From the NCBI GenBank assembly GCA_004352715.1, contig SCFE01000022.1:265664-329663 (forward strand): a stretch of DNA of 64,000 nucleotides, written 5' to 3'. Origin of the DNA: Hofstenia miamia (taxonomy: Eukaryota; Xenacoelomorpha; Acoela). Of the stretch, positions 22,020 to 34,000 are shown one piece after another. The notes under the pieces were generated by a model that worked only from the letters and a program-made list of their open reading frames with translations, did not search any database and had not been told where the DNA came from. The position numbers were made by a program, and so were the translations under genes. The first letter of the stretch is position 1. Each line of letters starts with the position of its first letter.

Positions 22020-23440
22020 TAAAACAAAAGTACACAGTAAAAAACTTTTAAATTTAGATCCTTCATCAGAAAAATAAAGTAATAGGGGAAAATATATGTA
22101 ACTGATATATAGATTTTGCTTACAAAAATATCACCTTCAAACTAGCTCAGTCAAATGCATATTTTATACCAATCAAGGAAATTTGAATTTACAATAATTT
22201 TTTCACATGCTTTAAAACCTCTAACCTCCCTAATTTTTACCAGTTTGACGAAGTCTTTAACGATGGCAATTTCTGAAAAATTCTGTTGTCAAGACAACCT
22301 GCAAAACTCTGTAGACAAATGATCGTTATTTGTTGATAAGCTGAACATTTGAAGAAAATGGTTTAACAACAAATTATGCGAAAAAGTACTTGGGAAATGC
22401 CATGTCTAAAATGCGTGTTTCAAAAATCAATTACCTCTGGATAATTATCATCAAAATAAATTCGATTTATTCCATGAAAAACGCCATAAAATCATTAATT
22501 TGTAATTTATTGGTGAAAACAATTTACAACATTTTTCGAAATTATATATTTTAATATAATTCATATGGAGCAGTGCTGGGCTCAAGCCAGATGCTGCTCA
22601 TTTTGGCTCAGCCGTTTTACTTTAGCTTGGGTCTGACATGTCGCAAAATTTGCAACTCATTTTAAAGTACTTTTTTTTAGCTTTAATAACCGATTGTTTT
22701 AATGATAGCGCAAATACTGGTTCTATATGATAAAACAACTATTAATTTTGTGATTAACAATTTTAAATACTTCTTCACAATTGATTTGTAAAATCTCATC
22801 ACCCTAAACTTGAATTTAGACTTTTTATTCTATTTTTACTGTAATCTTCAACAACTTCCCAGTCAATTCACTAGCTTATGTACGCTCTGCCAGAAGCATT
22901 GACACTAAGGTACAATAGATCAGAAAATGACATTTACAGGCCGCATGTGGTCCACCTCGAACAGCATAACTACAATTTTGACCAAAATTCGTAAGAATTA
23001 TTACCCAATATTCTTAAATCCTTGGTTCGAATTTTTTTCGTTTCTGCTTCCAGGCTAATGTTACCTCCAGCCAGATTCTAGAGTCAGAACCTGGGATCAG
23101 TATACCACATTGAACTTAATGTCTACGCAGAAGCGTAATTGACATCATAAATAATTTTGATTTGAAAAATGACGCAATTTACTTTTTCTTGGTCAATTTT
23201 ACAAAATTGTATCTAGAGAAGAAATCATGTTTGGAATTAGCGTAAAAATATATATTTATTTGTATACTTATTTATTTTTTAATACTGATGTTAAATACTC
23301 CAGCATTGTAAACCATAATGATTGATAATGCAAAAATTAGTTTTACATATTTTAGATATCATACAGACACAAAACAACTAATCTAACTGAAAGTTTACAA
23401 TTAAAAATCATGTGAGGAAATGATGTATAGAAAACATGAA
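22020..23440. other. Upstream part of gene B or intergenic; no certain exon
   Basis: At 22272-22303 or thereabouts an acceptor- and donor-flanked segment exists, but no phase links it to the gene B microexon. A hAT-like end (CAGTGCTGGGCTCAAGCC) lies at about 22569. The N-terminal exons of gene B should lie between here and 24.8 kb. Confidence 0.35.
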
Positions 23441-23444
23441 CAAT

Positions 23445-23625
23445 GTATTTTGCCCACAATTTAGGTGGTAAATTTGACACCACAATTTTATTCTATTGCG
23501 CCATCTTGCTCCACCCAATAAATTTTGTTCTAAACCCTTTTGGCATTATTTCCGTGTCATACATAGATTTTGTAGATTTTTATAACCCTTATATCACAGC
23601 TGAAAAAACAATTTGAATGCTGTAT
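23445..23625. repeat. Direct repeat, copy 1 of 2
   Basis: About 180 bases nearly identical to 23916-24098, in the same orientation, starting GTATTTTGCCCACAATT and ending AATGCTGTAT. Differences are scattered substitutions. Confidence 0.9.
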
Positions 23626-23915
23626 GATTATGACTTTGAAGATATAAAATTATTTTTCAAACATCATCTAATAGTGTCACACAAACAATCCGGGTCAGTG
23701 GAGATTTCAAAAATTTTAAGCCAGACCAGATTAAAAAGTCCAAATTTAGTTCATTCTTAACATGATCAAAGAACTCAAAAAAATATCAATAATTAAAGAA
23801 AATGTTAGATTTATATATAGCAATCATAAACTACGAACAAAATTTCAATTAAAATCTACAACTAAAGAAACCAAAAAGTCAAATATAATTTAACTGAAAG
23901 TTAACAATTAAAATT

Positions 23916-24098
23916 GTATTTTGCCCACAATTCAGGTGGTAAATTTGACCCCACAATTTTATTCTATTGCCCCATCCTGCTCCACCCAATAAATTTTGTT
24001 CTAAACACTTTTGGCATTATTTCCTTGTCATACGTAGATTTTGTAAAGATTTTTATAACCCTTATGTCACAGCTGAAAAAACAATTTGAATGCTGTAT
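23916..24098. repeat. Direct repeat, copy 2 of 2
   Basis: Second copy, 471 bases downstream of the first. A shared ACTGAAAGTTnACAATTAAAA before both suggests the duplicated unit is longer and its left part has diverged. Confidence 0.9.
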
Positions 24099-24479
24099 AA
24101 TTTTTTGGAAAATATATTAAATCAAAATTGTTGGTCTTTGTATTTTGCCTTCTATCCTAAAATTTCATTAGACACCTGCACAAGTAGTATACAAATATCT
24201 ATCAACATTTACAGGTAGATTTAATGTTTGACATCAACATATACTATTTCTAGCATAGTGTTGAAAAACAATGAAAATCAACAAAATAAAATAATCTATG
24301 TGTATAATCAAAGCATACTAATAAAAATATAGATATGCAATAATCAAAAAAGCAAACGCAAAAATGCTCACAGCAATGCATATGTTGACATGAAAAATGT
24401 TTTTGATTTGCTTTAAAATGAAGGAATTATAGTATAAAGCAGCGATTTTAGCAAAAAAAAATCGAGATGAAAATATTAT

Positions 24480-24720
24480 TGATTGCGTAATTGTTTCAAG
24501 AGATATATTTGTACTCCCGCCGCCATTCAGCAGGGATTCACAGATGTTAACACAGTTGTTGGCAAACAAATCCCGAGCATGCATCGTTCGCAGAAATACG
24601 TTTCTCTTGACAAATTTTACCAAAAAAAACTCGCGTTTAGCAAAATGAAAACACTGAAAATGCGCGCAGCACGTTTCTAAGAATCGATGAGAATGAAGCA
24701 AACACTCCTTAAGGTCTAAA
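24480..24720 (-). promoter_or_regulatory. CpG-bearing patch; candidate gene B promoter or first exon
   Basis: This stretch is richer in CG than its flanks and contains ATGGCGGCGGGAGTAC on the minus strand, a plausible translation start followed by a possible donor. It lies just past the gene A stop and upstream of gene B. An uninterrupted 140-codon minus frame covers it but shows no domain. Low confidence. Confidence 0.25.
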
Positions 24721-24878
24721 ATGATTTGATACGTACACAATAGCTAAATAAACTACCACCACTTGGAAACTAACTACGCTACACAATTAAATATACATGA
24801 ATCTCTGAATAAATGCTGAAAGCGATTTGGAACACTAGTGGTAGGATCGGAGTTTTGGTAAAATGGGCACTGAGGTGG

Positions 24879-25055
24879 TTATCGAGGTAGAACAGATGAC
24901 TGTTGAAACAGGGATGCTGAGGTAGCGCTGGGAAGGTCAAACACCGTCACATTCGGCGGAAAGAATTCACCTGAGTAGAGGTCCTGAACGGACGTAGAAT
25001 TGAACTTTGATAGGTTGTCACTGTCGAGGAAAAGTTCAATGCCGGGAAGGTGAGA
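24879..25055 (-). CDS. Gene A terminal exon
   Basis: The acceptor tataatttag|TCTCAC opens 58 codons to TAA, in phase 0 with the preceding exon. It encodes SHLPGIELFLDSDNLSKFNS, continues through VQDLYSGEFFPPNVTVFDLP and ends in SVLPR. The tail is acidic, Ser-rich and aromatic with no Cys, unlike the rest of the protein. This patch has visibly higher GC than its surroundings. No AATAAA was noted just downstream on this strand. Confidence 0.8.
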   Translation of the reverse strand, partial: SHLPGIELFLDSDNLSKFNSTSVQDLYSGEFFPPNVTVFDLPSATSASLFQQSSVLPR

Positions 25056-28000
25056 CTAAATTATATACATGCAATGAAAGATGAGATATACCACATTTCA
25101 CCCTTAAGGGAATATCAAATAAAGAAGAGTGGAAAACACAACATAGCTCAATTTTCATTCATTTGAAATTGAACAAAAATTAATAACTCCACTAATTAAA
25201 GAAAAGTAATTAATAAAATTCTATAATACAAATATATTTATCAAAAGAAATGAATTATGTACAAATTTAATAATTAGTGTAATGAAAAATCAAAATAGCA
25301 ACAGGGTTAGAAATTTTGAACCAAACTTGAAAACAAATTACCCCCTTTTTGGGGACAACTGCGAACCCTTAAGAAAAATGATCTCTTTTCCTCAAAATTG
25401 AAAATAGTTTGCGTTAATTCAATATGTTATCAATCGATTTGCAACTAAAAACAGCCTATTGCATTTTGTGTAAGTTTATTTCTGTCCAAAAAAATACTTT
25501 TCCCCGTTTTAAAAATCATAAACGCGCCACTGCCAGAAAATAATGATAAAGAAACTAATATAAAAAATGCATATATCGAGGGGTCCGTGCAAGAACGCCA
25601 CATTAAAAACATGACTATTTTCCAGCCAGCAATATTTGTTGCAAAAGGCATTTCCGAAAATTTGTTTTTATTCGCATAGGTTACAGCTATTATCACTAAA
25701 TACATATTTTTCATATAAAGTTATTTGCCACTGAAGTCCTAACACTGCAAATTTAAAAATTTAAGCTTGTTTAACGGCCTACAATTTTGATATTGACCAA
25801 TGATCCGGTTGGGACCATTTGCCACTTGATCAAAAAAACTTAATCATAATTTTGAAAATTAGAAGAAATGGAGGCATTCATTTCTAAAAATAAACTCGAA
25901 GAATGATTCCAATGCAATATATTTGAGGTTTAGACTTACACATGGTTTCCTGTGAGTTTTCTCATACAAAGCTTTGTATTTGCGAACAGTGAACGTTGAG
26001 CAGCCAGTAACCTGAGATATGAATTTATTACAATACTGCTGAGAGTCTAAAGATAGAAAATATTAAAAACTGATATTTAATGTCACAAACAAGTTCCCTT
26101 CAGAGTCCTTCAAAACTAAATGCTGCAAATTAAAAAACATTTCTTCCTAGTAAAAATGATTCTAGTTGAATAATTCAAAAATACAATTGAAAACACATTA
26201 ACTGTGAAATGGCAAACATTTAAATATAAATAGTTTCTTTGAATTCACTGCATGTAGATCGAACCTTATTAAGCATGGGCTTTTTTTGGGTCTCCTTGGG
26301 CTTGAACTATATTAAAGCGAAATTAGACAAATATACTTCATATCAGCATTATCAAATTGAAAGTTCACAAATTTGATTACTTCGATGTTACAACCCCAAA
26401 TAAAAGCTGGAGAAGTTACCATGTTACATTTCAAAGCACCACAGCGTTTTGATTGGTAATTAAAACGCAGTTGGGGGGAGGGGGACTTCTTTAACAATAT
26501 CATACCCACTGTTTTCCAATTTCAATCCCAGTGAAAATGCAATAAGCCAATGAAAGAATTTATCAAGTATTCACGTCTTAACACTACCCTAGACTGTGGG
26601 GGGGATGGAGGAGATTTACCTTTCAATTAGATTACAAACATCATGTTTACTTTAGGTTGTTTTGTATTATAGTTCATTTCAATGATTTAAGTGTTACTTT
26701 TGAGTTTAGTTTCTGGTAAAAAACTTCCTCCTTTTGAAGATTTTATAAAAAATTTAAGGGGGATTTAAACAACATCTAGCAAATATTTCATCAGTTTCAA
26801 ACGACTTAATTATTTCGAATATTTTATGAGGAGAAAATTTGTAGTTTAAAATAAGGTGTTAGTTACACTGCAATAACTGAAATTGAGTGTAATCTCCTCA
26901 CGGATTAGTCCAGATAACTTCTTAATAGAGAAAAACATTTTGACAAATTGGTCATTTGACATTCGTAAGCGTGTGGTCAGACAGCCTATCTTTATCATCT
27001 GTTAAAATTCCAAAATTTGGACAATCAGCTAATAAAACCGATAATCCCAAAAATTCAAGCGATTTTGTTATCTGATAATTTTTTTAACTGACAAATTTTT
27101 ATCCGTATAAAAACTCCATTCATATGACTACATGAACTTAATTGCTTATAGCAAGTAGCCAAAATTTGCCAATTGACTGAAATTAAACATCCAAAATTCA
27201 AATTTTATTTTGTAGTGCTCGCTATCAAAGGCAATTACGAATTAACAAAAAAATTATTATATGTTAAAAATGGCTGTTTCTGACATATAAATTTTAGATA
27301 AAAAATCGATGATTTGTAAATATATTTTTGATAAAAAGCGACTGATAAAATCGATAGGCTGAACAAACCTTTAGCTAATGATTACTGTGAAGAACACATT
27401 TTGGAGCAATTTTCTTAAAGCCTCATTATTAAAGATTTTAAAACTGAATTTTGAAAAGTATATTTGAAATAAATTATAACCAACAACATACAGTTTCATT
27501 AATTAGTGTGCAATTTGTCTTAGGTTATGATGGGAACCTAATAAAGACCTCCAACAAAATTTGCTGTCCAAGCAATTTTCCGAAAAGTGAATTATATTTT
27601 CTTAAATTTGATAAATAACTCATTAACTGTAGTGATCAAAAGTTATAGATATCAAAGTTGGGCATTTTAACGAAAAATGGGAGTTGCTCTGCCCAGTACT
27701 GCAATATTCAGTGCACAAGCCTAAATACATGTAAGTCTGATGGTATTCCCAATGAGATCACTCTATCAATCAATCCCAGATCATAAAACTAATCCGAAAT
27801 TTAGTCTTAAAAATGAAGGTTGAAATCTCTAGAATTATAAAACAGAAAATTCCACTCAATAAATAAATTACATGCTCTAATTCAAGCCAAGGATTACCTT
27901 CTCCATGTAAATATCTACCTACCCTGCACTGCTTTTAAACAAAAAGCAGAGAATGAAAATAAATTTAATAGTTTAACTTACTTGAAGAAATCTCGATTAG

Positions 28001-31000
28001 AAAAAGAATTGCTTCCTTCATCCCAGCATTGTCACAGAGAGCTTTGCTTCGTAATTCCCTGAAAAATTCAAGACTGTCTTCAATATTCTAAAATAGTTAC
28101 TGATGATGAAAAATTGCCAGGGTCTGCAGTGCTTCGGTTAGATATTGATATATGAATGCATAATTGTAAATTTTAATAAACCTCTCAAATACGAACCTAA
28201 TTTAGCCAAAGCATGTTTATAGTTCTGCTTGTTAATTTGATTATGGAGATTTTTCTTATTTTTTGCAGTCAGAATGCCTTTCCTATAATCTTATTTAAGA
28301 AATGTTTATTAAATAATATGAAGAGCTATGTAAAAAATTCTTTGAGCACAATATTTTAAAAAAAACAACGAGCTAAAACTAGCCTCATTCAAAGATTTTA
28401 TGTGGCGAGAAGTGGCAGCTCGTGCATGCAAAATTTAAGCAAGCAAATATTTTTTTGTGTAACCAAAATAGTGTAAATTATAAACCATGAAAAATTTTAT
28501 TTATAAAGGAAAACCCCGAGGCAATTTTTCCCAGAAATTTATCTGCAATATTATTATAGAAGTAAGTTCAATAAAATGATAATGATTTCTGTAGTTTTTT
28601 CTCCTCTAATCGGTTATTCTTGTATTTGTTTAAAATTTCTTTACCCAGAAAATAATCATTCTGCAAGACGGTGATCAAAACCCAATAGTTTGTATTAATT
28701 CAAATATTTACATATTTTCGGTAAGGCAGTCAAAAAATCATGCATTTCGAAATATTGAATAAGAATTTTGTCGATTTTTACAATTGAAGGCATGTTGATG
28801 ATAGACATCTTGAGATTTTCAAATTTTTTCAAGATTGAGAAACTTCGCCATTAGAAAATGGCAGCTGATGGAAATTACATTTAAGTTGTTCAAAAAATTT
28901 TAAAATTTATTTCCAAATTTATCACCTTAAACTATCCACATCATATTTTATTTTTTGAATGAATTGGTAACACATACGTAGAAAAAAAATTTTCTAAATT
29001 CTGTAAGGAAAAAAATGCGAAAAAACTATTTACAGATAGGCGCCTCGCTTAAATATATTTCTGTTTCTGGTACTGCTTGAATGTAAAAATGTTTCTGATT
29101 GATTTAAAAAATAAATATCATGTTTACTTTTGGGTCATCGTATTGAATTATAATATTAGAAGTTCTTTTAGGCACCGGTTAGACTATGTGATTGGTCACG
29201 CGTGATCTGTCACACTTTGGTACAATCGCACTTCTAACTACGGAGATAATTAGTGATGTAACGTGTTTCGTAATTTTCTTTCTACCAATCACGTAGCCTT
29301 ACAATGGAATTAATTAAACGTGAAGCAATGAGCGGAGTGCTTGCTTTGCTAGCTAAATCTTCGCGCGATGAACTGAACAAAACGGATGTAATTTTATCGC
29401 TTGAGCGAGCGTAGGTAGAGAATTAAAGTAGTTGCTTGCTGTGGCGCAATCATTCAATGATTTTTAAAGCAAATCGTAACAAATTGTTTCGTAATTCAAT
29501 TCATATTATTACTTGATTCTTGAATAATTTACGATTTGTACTAATATATTTAGTATGTCCTTGATTTGTACAGCTGTAAATTCATGCAAACACAAATATT
29601 AAAAAATTATTGGGCAAGCACTGCTTGCCTTGCTTACACGCCGAGCCGAGCCGAACTTACACAAAATTTAAACGAGCCGAGCCGAGCTTAGAAATGTCGG
29701 CTCGTTGACACGTCTGGGCTGGACCAAGAGAGGAAAACCCAATTTGCATGATAGGTCGTGCATGTCTTACCATAATGAAAAATGGCATAACCAGGATTTC
29801 CGTCTATTGCATTTTCCTGTACATGAGTCCCTTTACTCTAGTAAAGAAATCTTGGCAGGGAGTACTTTGCTCCTGGATTTAATGCTCAGATATTTCATAA
29901 TCAACTTTTGAAATACGACTTCAATATAGGTTTTCAAAACCTGATACGTGTAAAAAAATTGTGACATTCTTCATAAGAAGGAGAAGGTACTTGAAAATGA
30001 TGGTACAGATTTAAATGTGAGTAGAGCCACAAATGACTTGCATTTGAGGAAAGCTCAATCAGCTACTGATTGAAAACGACAGAAAGCACTTGTAAAAGAA
30101 CATACAAATTTAATATTCCTCGATATGATGAGGACTCCAGTGTTTCCATCACAATCTTAAGCATAGTGCAGCTGAAGTGGTATTTGTAAGAAACAGGATA
30201 TTGATGTTGAAGAGAATGAACATTGATAGTGATTTTAATCACATCGGCAACCACTTTGAAGATCTTTTTAGCATAACAATAGAAATGTGGATGAACCCAC
30301 ACTGATCGATGAATAAAGTTGAAGAAAAAATAAATGGTATGTAATTTTCAATATGGTTTCTAAAAACAAAATAGTCTCATTTCATAAAGTAGCAATCACA
30401 AATTTTGTAGTGTTTGGGGGGAGTGCGTTCTTAAAATAATATTAAATCATTCAAAATTTATATACAAGGTAAGTAAAAAGTAATGCCCGATTTTTGCACA
30501 GTAATCTGACTTGAGAGTCAGTGACAATGTTGAATTGGAAGTCGATCATGCGGGTGCAAGTTTTAGGCTCTCTAGGTGCAAGCACGCGTGTGTGTCTTCC
30601 AATCGATTCTTCAATTTGAACAGCGTTCGGTCAGACTTTCTCTTCAGCTATAAAATTGCTGCTGTGATGGATAGGACGACGAGGCCCTATTGAATTCCAG
30701 CCAGATCACCTGATTTAACTCCCATGGATTTTTTCATGTGGAGAGTTTTAAAAGATTTCGTTTATTCAAGCAGACCTCGTACACTACCTGAACTTCGAGA
30801 TGTCATTACCAACCAGGTGAGAACAATTAGTATTGAAAAGTGCGAGAAAGTGTAGCGAAGTGTTGTTACTCGACTGGAACTGTGTATCAAGCAAAACGGC
30901 GAACAGTTTGAATACTTTTAGTAGACAATCTTTTAGTCTTTTGAAAATAAATTTTATTAAAATCGGGCGTTACTTTTAACTCACCCTGTATTTAATTAAA

Positions 31001-34000
31001 AAATCAAATACTGCAACAACTCAGTAGCAAAATGCATTTTTAACGGGTAATTTCTAAACAAAACTAAATGTACACTTGTGTTCAGGGGTGGAAAAACACA
31101 ACATATTGAAACAAACTTTTCTGTTTTTTAGACTTGAATTAAAAATTAAACAGTGCAACATCTCACTGTTTACTGTTTAGCAAAAAATTAATAGAAAAAA
31201 GTTTGTCCAAAGCATTTGGGCTCATGAGAGTATTGTACAAGCTCACACACTCGTTAAGTTTCATATTTCTATTGTCACCCTTGGCGGGTCTGCATCGTTT
31301 TTGCGTGAGAAAGAACCAAATGGGTTCATTCAATGCTATTGAAATAATCTACATTTGTTTACATTTATTGAGCGATTATGCAATATGAAATGAGCGCCTA
31401 GATTCTTGAGAAAAAGACAAAGATATTTGAACCCAGTAGATAATGGCGATAAAAATTCCATTTAAGAATAATTACTTGGTGGGAAAGGCAATTAATGTGT
31501 TCTCGAGGATATTCAAGAATTGTATATTTCGAATGAAAAAATGTATACACTAACGAAAATCATTAAATATATATAAATTCTATCCTCGGATATGCCGTAA
31601 GTGATAGGGGAATTTTTTGTAAGAAGGCTATCATTTCATTATTCTATATGCTTCAGTAAAATACTTTTGAGTCAGGGGCTAAGGAACAGGGGTGGTTGGA
31701 TCACTCCCAATAATTGTCGCCAGGCGCGGTTTTAAGATTTTTAAAACAGGGGGGGGGNGGGGGGGGGCACCATCTAATTTTGCCTCAAGAAAACTTAAAC
31801 AAAAATAACTCCAAGAGAAAACCTCATTGTAAAATGCAACCTCTAAATGTCTAAATTAATGCATTGCTCACCTTAAATTGTCGGATGAAACTTGCAATCA
31901 ACATAAAAAATATTTGAGGAAGACATTTTTAGAAAAAACTAAGAATCGCCAAAAGGGGGGGGGCACTGGCCCCCGGGTGCCTCCCCCTAAAGCCGCGCCT
32001 GATTGTCGCAGTTGGCAATATTTCTGCATCAAGTCATTGAAATTTAAGAAATTTAGCTTTGCATAGGAAGGACCTCAGTTCAGTCCCCCTAACAATATTG
32101 TTGCTTAGCAACTGTTTTGAGTATAACCAATATGAAATATGATAGACATGAAAATACCGCCGTAGCCTCTTTATACCACTATGAAAAAATGTCATTATAA
32201 AAGCGCGGCATAATTCGCATCAAATGCGTAGTAAAGAAGAAACCGGCATTTCGGAATTAAATGATTTTTGCTGGGCATTAATATTGATAACTATAAACAA
32301 AGAAATAAAAGTTGCCACTAAAGAGGCCACCTGATGTTTTAAGTTAAACAGCAGAGGAAACATCAAACAATTCTAAAGAGACTTGCGAAGGAAACTATGT
32401 ACCTCCCTTTGATCTCATTAATTTAATTTTTCCTTGTAAACTGTGTAGTGGCTCTATTTCAATGTAAAAGCATTAGTAATGCTTATTATAAACCAGACTT
32501 GTCAACGAACCGCGCTTCTAACGAGCCGAGCCGAGCCGAAACGAGCCTTTATTAAGCTGAGCCAATTTATAGTTCTGCTTTTTCATTTGCTTATGCAGAT
32601 TTTTTTATTCAATATCCTCTTTTTTAATCATATTTTCAAGTTTATTAAATAATTAGGAAGAGCTATTTAAAAATTTCTGAGAATGCAGTATTTTTTGAAA
32701 AAATATCGAGCTAAAACGAGCCTCATTGAACGGTTCTATGTGCCAGGCCGAGCCGAAAATACTGAAAAGTAAAACGAGCCGAGCCGAGCTTTAAAATATC
32801 GGCTCGTTGACAAGTCTGTTATGAACAGCATAACATTTGAAACAGAATACTGATTAATTGACCGATTAATATTTTAGGGACCCGATTATTCATCAATAAC
32901 TTCTAAAATTTTGGGTCTTCCATAAATAAATCTTCATGGACAACAACTTACAATTTTATATTTGCTATACGTATACATAATCAACGAATACAGAAATGAA
33001 TTACAACTGCGATTAATTAATCATGAAAAACTGGGAGTTGCTTGCAATACTTAAAACTTGACCCTGTTCGTTCAAAAACTGACAGTTTATTCGGCTTAAA
33101 CTATATCAGGGTTGCAGGATATAAATATTGGATTTTTCAACAATTTTTACAATTCTCCTTCTCTCAAAGACAATTTTTTACTAGAATAGATGAAGCGCTA
33201 TTTTCACTGGTGTAAACTCCGTACTTTGATACGCTCATTTTGAGCAGCACTGGTACATATAGTCGGCCTCGTCTTGGAAGGTCAGTAGTTGATCAAGTCG
33301 CCTATTACTATCTTAAGAACGAGAAATGGGGGGCAAGGACAAATTAAAAAAATATATCATGCATTTATTTTTTAAAAAGTATAATTGGTTGTAGGTATTT
33401 AGCAAGGTGGCAAACGGGTCGACCTGACCTGCGGGTTAGGTCAAACAAAGTTGGGGCGGGTTGGGTTGTGGGTCACACTTGATGGGGTCGGGTCATGTGT
33501 GAAAATTTTGAAAATTTCGGGATCAGAGAAATGTATTGTTTGAAGGATTTTCCTGAAATATTAGTGGAAAACTAACCATGCATTGTAGTTTAGAATACAA
33601 TCTACTATGCTATTTAAAACCTACTCTTAAATTAATGTTAATCAAATTGTTTCATGTTAATTTTTTCAAAAATTTGCAAATACAACTCGGGTCAAAAGCT
33701 GCCTGCCTGACCCATGGGTCAGGTCGTGGGTCAAAATACTATGGGTGGGGGAGGGTCGGGTTGTGTTGTGGGTCAAAATATGTGACCCGTTTGCCACTCT
33801 AGTATTAAGTGACTTGCAAAAAATAAATCTTTTGCATAAGAAATATTAAACCTTTTACCTTCATACACTGGTTGCGGCAACAGTCGATGCTGGCTTTAGA
33901 TAAGTTCTCTATTGGGCAGAGAGTCGAATTGAAAATGCTTTGTTTCAGTAGGCTGACACGGGATCCCTAAAAACGTTCATTAAGAACAAATTCTTGGAAA

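Noticed and set aside
22272-22303. Splice-flanked 32-bp segment upstream of gene B
   Set aside because: None of its three phases joins the microexon without a stop.
24318-24740. 140-codon minus-strand ORF
   Set aside because: No recognisable domain, Phe/Cys-rich mixture, no confirmed splice partners; kept only as a CpG-bearing patch.
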